Shown piece after piece: positions 13,713-16,954 of a stretch of 16,954 bases of DNA. Made by a program: the position numbers and the translations under genes. This DNA is from Candidatus Hydrogenedentota bacterium. GTDB taxonomy: Bacteria; Hydrogenedentota; Hydrogenedentia; Hydrogenedentales; SLHB01. Numbering within the stretch: the stretch's first letter is position 1; every line of letters begins with the position of its first letter. The notes under the pieces were generated by a model. It was not told the DNA's origin. It saw only the letters and a program-made list of their open reading frames with translations, and searched no databases. The stretch spans positions 1 through 16,954 of the forward strand of contig JAPLKX010000233.1 in the NCBI GenBank assembly GCA_026387845.1, given 5' to 3'.

Positions 13713-14780
13713 TCAAGCTTTTCTTCTCCGCATCCAGACCACGCCGCCAACCACGAGCACCAGAATCACAATTGCCGGCAACAGGTAGATTAGAAATCCG
13801 GAATTACGAGCGGATAATTCAGTAGATCGTGCAAGGGACATTGACTTTGTCTTACGGACTGGAGTACGTTCGACATTCTGATTGGATGTGGCCGGTAAAG
13901 GAAGGTCAGAAAGCATTTTCCTATTGAGGTTATCCATCCTCTTCTGCGTGGCTTCCTCAAGACTCCTGGCTACATCGTCCTTATTTCGATGATCCATCAC
14001 CTTTACGCCATCCGGAAAATCCAATTCGAACGTGGATGGCGTAATTTCGGGATTCGGATCAAAAGAGACCATTTTTGTCTCTTTCGTCAAGACCGGATTT
14101 TCACCATCCATGTCATAATGTTTCACGTCCTTTGGAACCCAAATCCCGCCTATCTGTTCACTTACAATCTCGTCAAAGTTTTTAAGTTTTCCATTTACTA
14201 AAAACTCGACCTTGACTATTTCAAAATTACGCGCAGGATCTGACCAAAAAACGACCTGCCCTCCATACTCGGGTACCGTCGCAACTCTGTAAAGATTTTT
14301 GGCGCTATCGAACAAGATATTCTTATCAATCAATTCCTCTCTTGATAAGATGTCCCCGCCAACTATCAGGCCCCCAAGGGACGCGTCCGGCATTTGTTTG
14401 ACTTCCGCAATCATCCCCTGCCGCGGCCGCGAATCAATTGAATACAGGCACTTGTAGACTTCTCCGTCAAATACACTGACATTTTCAGTCTTAAATTTTG
14501 GGCTCTTCCCAAAATCACTTGGTATGCTCTGTTCTTCTATCCGCAAGTGCGTTCCATCTGAAATACAATCAAAACGCGAAAGAAGCCCAGGGTCCCAAGA
14601 TTTTACCGAATCCGATTTACTTTGGTAGACTTCGGATTTAATTCGATAGGACAGACCAGGGGCGCGGATGCCCGGTTGAATTTTCGCCAGCAATTCGGTA
14701 TAGGACAGGGACTGTGAGCTGGCCTCGTTTGTAAACCCGGCTACCAAGACGGAAAGAGCCACAAGTAATAGTCTGTACAT
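13713..14780 (-). CDS. Uncharacterised exported protein with C-terminal membrane anchor
   Basis: The product is 355 residues from the ATG at 14780, which has AGGAG 7 bases upstream (14792-14788). An in-frame ATG at 14867 exists, but it would put 29 odd residues before a good signal peptide. MYRLLLVALSVLVAGF is the leader. The exported part has alternating beta-type strands (YRIKSEVYQ, THLRIEEQ, VKVEFLVNG, IGGIWVPKDVKHYDMDG) and ends in FELDFPDGVKVMDHR. This pattern reminds me of LolA-like outer-membrane lipoprotein-sorting proteins in planctomycetes, but I cannot name a family with confidence. A linker rich in Lys, Arg and Ser precedes one transmembrane helix at about 330-350, then RRRK, predicting an N-out, C-in anchor. 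Base composition is far more AT-rich than the neighbours (18 and 22 G+C in lines 14161-14220 and 14461-14520), suggesting transfer. Confidence 0.75.
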   Translation of the reverse strand: MYRLLLVALSVLVAGFTNEASSQSLSYTELLAKIQPGIRAPGLSYRIKSEVYQSKSDSVKSWDPGLLSRFDCISDGTHLRIEEQSIPSDFGKSPKFKTENVSVFDGEVYKCLYSIDSRPRQGMIAEVKQMPDASLGGLIVGGDILSREELIDKNILFDSAKNLYRVATVPEYGGQVVFWSDPARNFEIVKVEFLVNGKLKNFDEIVSEQIGGIWVPKDVKHYDMDGENPVLTKETKMVSFDPNPEITPSTFELDFPDGVKVMDHRNKDDVARSLEEATQKRMDNLNRKMLSDLPLPATSNQNVERTPVRKTKSMSLARSTELSARNSGFLIYLLPAIVILVLVVGGVVWMRRRKA

Positions 14781-14848
14781 GTCTCTACTCCTAATAACGA
14801 ACCAGACACCGGCCAAGACACCTGCGCAAACTGTGATTACTCTAGCGT

Positions 14849-14877
14849 ATTGTGGCGCATTCTTCACCTTTTGTCAC
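14849..14877 (-). promoter_or_regulatory. Candidate promoter for the anchored-protein gene
   Basis: On the minus strand GTGACA (14877-14872) matches five of six -35 positions, and CACAAT (14854-14849) matches four of six -10 positions, with exactly 17 bases between. Transcription would start around 14842, giving a leader of about 60 bases. It lies between the cytochrome stop and this gene, allowing separate expression. Confidence 0.35.
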
Positions 14878-14895
14878 ATGACTTCAGGCTGAGCA

Positions 14896-15234
14896 TCAGA
14901 AGGTTGCTGGTTTTTGGCGGGGGTAGGTGGTATCGAGGTGCTTGACGATCAGCGCGGCGTTTTCGGGTGTGATTTTCGCGTTGTGTATAATCATCCGGTC
15001 GACGATTTCTTTCCATGGGGTTTCGCCGGAGTAGGTGACGGCTTTCCCGATAATGTGGCAGCGCGAGCAAGACTGTTTGAACAGTTCTTCGGGGTTTGTT
15101 GCGGCTGCGGTTTTGACCTCGATGACTTCGTTGTCTCCGGGTTTCGGCGCCTGCTTGGCCTTGCAGCCGGCTGACATGACGGCAAGAAGGACTACAGTTA
15201 AGATCAAGGCGCCGAGCAATGTGTCCTTAAACAT
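14896..15234 (-). CDS. Small mono-haem c-type cytochrome lipoprotein
   Basis: The 112-residue product has a lipoprotein leader (MFKDTLLGALILTVVLLAVM, then SAGC with Cys24 as the lipidated residue) and one haem-binding motif CSRCH (Cys56, Cys59, His60). Met81 in IVDRMI is a likely second axial ligand. The rest is a short class I-like fold ending ALIVKHLDTTY, typical of small membrane-tethered electron carriers exposed on the periplasmic side. AGGGAG lies 5 bases before the ATG on the minus strand. A TATAAA box on the same strand (15261-15256) may be its -10. No oxidase or dehydrogenase partner is adjacent. The fused haem domains of larger planctomycetal cytochromes are absent, so this is a stand-alone carrier or a subunit of a complex encoded elsewhere. 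Confidence 0.85.
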   Translation of the reverse strand: MFKDTLLGALILTVVLLAVMSAGCKAKQAPKPGDNEVIEVKTAAATNPEELFKQSCSRCHIIGKAVTYSGETPWKEIVDRMIIHNAKITPENAALIVKHLDTTYPRQKPATF

Positions 15235-15316
15235 TGTTTCTCCCTTTCAGTCCAGTTTATAAGAATTATGCGCTTCGCGCTTCGCGGGGGCAAACGGGCG
15301 GTTGTCAAGCAGGGGA

Positions 15317-15340
15317 CCACGGGCGAGACGCCCGTGCCAC
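15317..15340. repeat. REP-like palindrome, second copy
   Basis: CACGGGCG (15318-15325) and CGCCCGTG (15329-15336) pair perfectly around AGA. Read on the minus strand the 24-base unit aligns with the palindrome at 9993-10016. If translated on the plus strand it gives TGETPVPR, a repeat-derived peptide I recall from spurious N-terminal extensions. Confidence 0.7.
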
Positions 15341-15358
15341 GACGTGTGCCGCCGCGTG

Positions 15359-15387
15359 TTGCTGCGGGACGGGCGCGGCCTTATACT
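15359..15387 (+). promoter_or_regulatory. Candidate promoter of the GH109-like gene
   Basis: TATACT at 15382-15387 matches five of six -10 positions. TTGCTG at 15359-15364 is 17 bases upstream and keeps only the TTG of the -35 box. The start would fall near 15394, about 50 bases before the ATG and just before a hairpin. Confidence 0.35.
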
Positions 15388-15396
15388 GACGCCGTC

Positions 15397-15416
15397 GGTC
15401 GCGCGGGAGCGCGACC
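15397..15416. repeat. Perfect 8-bp hairpin in the GH109-like leader
   Basis: GGTCGCGC (15397-15404) and GCGCGACC (15409-15416) pair perfectly around a GGGA tetraloop. It lies at the predicted 5' end of the message, 14 bases before the ribosome binding site GGAGG (15431-15435). It may protect the 5' end or be another dispersed repeat. Confidence 0.65.
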
Positions 15417-15444
15417 CCACCGAACCGGATGGAGGGCGGGACTG

Positions 15445-16755
15445 ATGAGCAAGCCGATGGGACGCCGGGAGTTTTTGGGGACGGCCGCGCACGGGGCGGG
15501 CGTGTTGGGTGCGATAAGCATGCTGCCGCGTGGCGCGGCGGCGCAGGACAAGCCGGTGCGGGTGGGCGTGATCGGTACGGGCAACAGGGGCAAGAGCCTT
15601 GCGGGCACCATGATCAACATTCCGGGGGTGTCGATCTTGGCTCTGTGCGACATCAACGCGGAGAACCTGGCGGCGGGCCAGGATCTCATCGAGAAGGGCG
15701 GCCAGAAACGGCCGGAGGCTTATACGGGCGACGATTATGCCTACCGAAAGTTGCTGGAGCGCGACGATCTGGATGCGGTCGTTATCGCGACGCCGTGGCA
15801 TTGGCACACGCCGATGGCCGTTGACTCGATGAAGGCGGGGAAAGCCACGGCGTGCGAGGTGCCGGCGGCGATGACGTTCGAGGATTGCTGGCTACTGGTG
15901 GACACGCAGGAATCGACCGGCACGCCGTGCATGATGCTCGAGAACTGGAGTTTCCGGCAGGACAACCTTGCCGTGCTCAACATGATCCGGCAGGGGCTGC
16001 TGGGCGAGATCATGCACTGCCATTGCGCCCATTCCCACGACTGCATCGACCACTGGTTTTTCGACACGGACGGCAACATCCGTTGGGGTGGCGAGTATCT
16101 GATCAAGTACAACCGGGATCAGTACCCGACGCACAGCATGGGGCCGGTTCTGAGCTGGATGGACATCAACTGCGGCGACGCGTTCGCCACGTGCACGAGC
16201 ACCGCTACGCGGTCGCGCGGGATCAACGCCTATTTCGAGCGGAAGTTCGGCGCCGACCACCCCAACGCGAAGCGCGAGTATAAGCAGGGCGACATCGTTT
16301 CGTCCGTCATCCGCACGCACGGCGGCAAGACGATTGTCGTCAACTACGACATGCAACTGCCGCGGCCCTACGACAACCGGTGGATGATCCAGGGGACGCT
16401 GGGGCTGTACGACGAAGCGCGCAGTTCGGTGTACCTTGAGGGACAAAGCCCCAAGTACCACGAGTGGGAGCCGTTCGCGCCGTACCAGGAAAAGTACAAT
16501 CATAAGTGGTGGAAAGACATGGCGGCGATGAGCGACGGCCACGGCGGGACCGATTACCTGGAGTTGCGGCAGTTCCTCGACGCGGTCAGGAACGGCACGC
16601 CCACGCCCATCGATATCTACGATTCCGTGACGATGTGCTCGGTGATCCCGATGTCGGAGAAATCGATCTCTGGCGGCAGCGCGCCGGTCGAGTGCCCCGA
16701 TTTCACAAGAGGCAAATGGAAGACGCGGAAACCGTACTTCGCGCTGGACGTCTAA
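15445..16755 (+). CDS. Tat-exported Gfo/Idh/MocA protein, GH109-like
   Basis: The 436-residue product starts with a twin-arginine signal, MGRREFLGTAAHGAG (5-19), cut near AAAQ (31-34). The Rossmann domain has VRVGVIGTGNRGKS (38-51) and VVIATPWHWHTPMAVDSM (112-129), then CEVPAAMT (137-144). The second domain carries HDCIDHWFFDTDGN (198-211), IRWGGEY and NRDQYPTHSMGPV (223-235). Tyr227 and His230 fit the tyrosine/histidine pair of GH109 enzymes, which cleave alpha-N-acetylgalactosaminides with tightly bound NAD. The position where I expect the GH109 tyrosine of an ENVCY motif is Phe170 (ENWSF), so activity on GalNAc is not assured. GGAGG lies 9 bases before this ATG. The frame is open back to 15268, but those codons read through palindromic repeats and are rejected. 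Confidence 0.85.
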   Translation: MSKPMGRREFLGTAAHGAGVLGAISMLPRGAAAQDKPVRVGVIGTGNRGKSLAGTMINIPGVSILALCDINAENLAAGQDLIEKGGQKRPEAYTGDDYAYRKLLERDDLDAVVIATPWHWHTPMAVDSMKAGKATACEVPAAMTFEDCWLLVDTQESTGTPCMMLENWSFRQDNLAVLNMIRQGLLGEIMHCHCAHSHDCIDHWFFDTDGNIRWGGEYLIKYNRDQYPTHSMGPVLSWMDINCGDAFATCTSTATRSRGINAYFERKFGADHPNAKREYKQGDIVSSVIRTHGGKTIVVNYDMQLPRPYDNRWMIQGTLGLYDEARSSVYLEGQSPKYHEWEPFAPYQEKYNHKWWKDMAAMSDGHGGTDYLELRQFLDAVRNGTPTPIDIYDSVTMCSVIPMSEKSISGGSAPVECPDFTRGKWKTRKPYFALDV

Positions 16756-16771
16756 AAGCAAATCAACAACG

Positions 16772-16954
16772 CAGAGGGCGCAGAGCTACGCAGAGAGGTT
16801 TTGCGTCAAGACTGAGGTACAGCCCATCTGAAATTGCAGAAAATTTTGATTGCTTTCTAAGGTCCGGCAAACGCCGCGTTTTTACAAGACTTCTTTCGAC
16901 GTATCTAAAGAGAAGGATGACGTGGTTATTTCTCCGCGTTCCTCTGCGCCTCTG
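16772..16954. repeat. Imperfect inverted repeat running off the window end
   Basis: The left arm CAGAGGGCGCAGAGCTACG and onward (16772-16796) matches the reverse complement of 16931-16954 with one indel and three mismatches. The 134 bases between are AT-richer, with no supported gene. The right arm may continue past the window. Confidence 0.6.

Noticed and set aside
13521..13793. 90-codon plus-strand frame in the 13.5 kb gap
   Set aside because: It has no motif, no good ribosome binding site, and runs into the end of the opposite-strand gene.
15268..15444. N-terminal extension of the GH109-like gene
   Set aside because: It reads through palindromic repeats and would bury the twin-arginine signal 60 residues inside the protein.

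Overview
The window is GC-rich (about 60 % or more by eye) and densely coding. It looks like a Gram-negative bacterium of the Planctomycetota / Hydrogenedentota kind. That placement is inference. It rests on twin-arginine Gfo/Idh/MocA and TIM-barrel sugar enzymes, a DUF2961/GH172 protein, a PIG-L deacetylase, a ROK-like protein, and many short palindromic and 9-bp tandem repeats in and beside genes. No rRNA, tRNA or CRISPR array was seen.

Region 1 (1-6546, plus strand) reads as one long gene string. It starts with a palindrome-rich leader, then a ROK-like protein with an unusual N-terminal half, a PIG-L/LmbE zinc deacetylase, a complete BtuF-BtuD-BtuC type ABC importer (cobalamin or ferric chelate) whose genes overlap by ATGA, and a short secreted ceramidase-like hydrolase. 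A 9-bp tandem repeat seems to supply the ribosome binding site of the importer's binding protein. A GC-rich hairpin encodes the last residues of the ATPase.

Region 2 (6547-9193) holds an internally deleted transposase remnant on the minus strand, pressed against the 5' end of a secreted GH172-type glycosidase. A stand-alone dTDP-4-dehydrorhamnose 3,5-epimerase follows, then a 113-bp element with perfect 26-bp inverted ends.

Region 3 (9194-10978, minus strand) has a Tat-exported xylose-isomerase-like TIM barrel and a methylthioadenosine phosphorylase, separated by REP-like and 9-bp repeats.

Region 4 (11103-13212, plus strand) is the most distinctive part: overlapping homologues of DprE1 and DprE2, the mycobacterial two-step epimerase that makes the D-arabinofuranose donor. 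The DprE1 homologue keeps the active-site lysine but has threonine where the benzothiazinone-reactive cysteine sits. A GH172 enzyme lies in the same window, and that family includes D-arabinofuranosidases, so D-arabinofuranosyl glycans may be made and trimmed here.

Region 5 (13213-16954) begins with a 500-base non-coding stretch carrying a 196-bp inverted-repeat element. Next come an AT-rich gene for a signal-peptide protein with a C-terminal membrane anchor and a small c-type cytochrome lipoprotein, both on the minus strand. After a block of palindromes there is a Tat-exported GH109-like Gfo/Idh/MocA protein on the plus strand. The window ends inside another inverted repeat.
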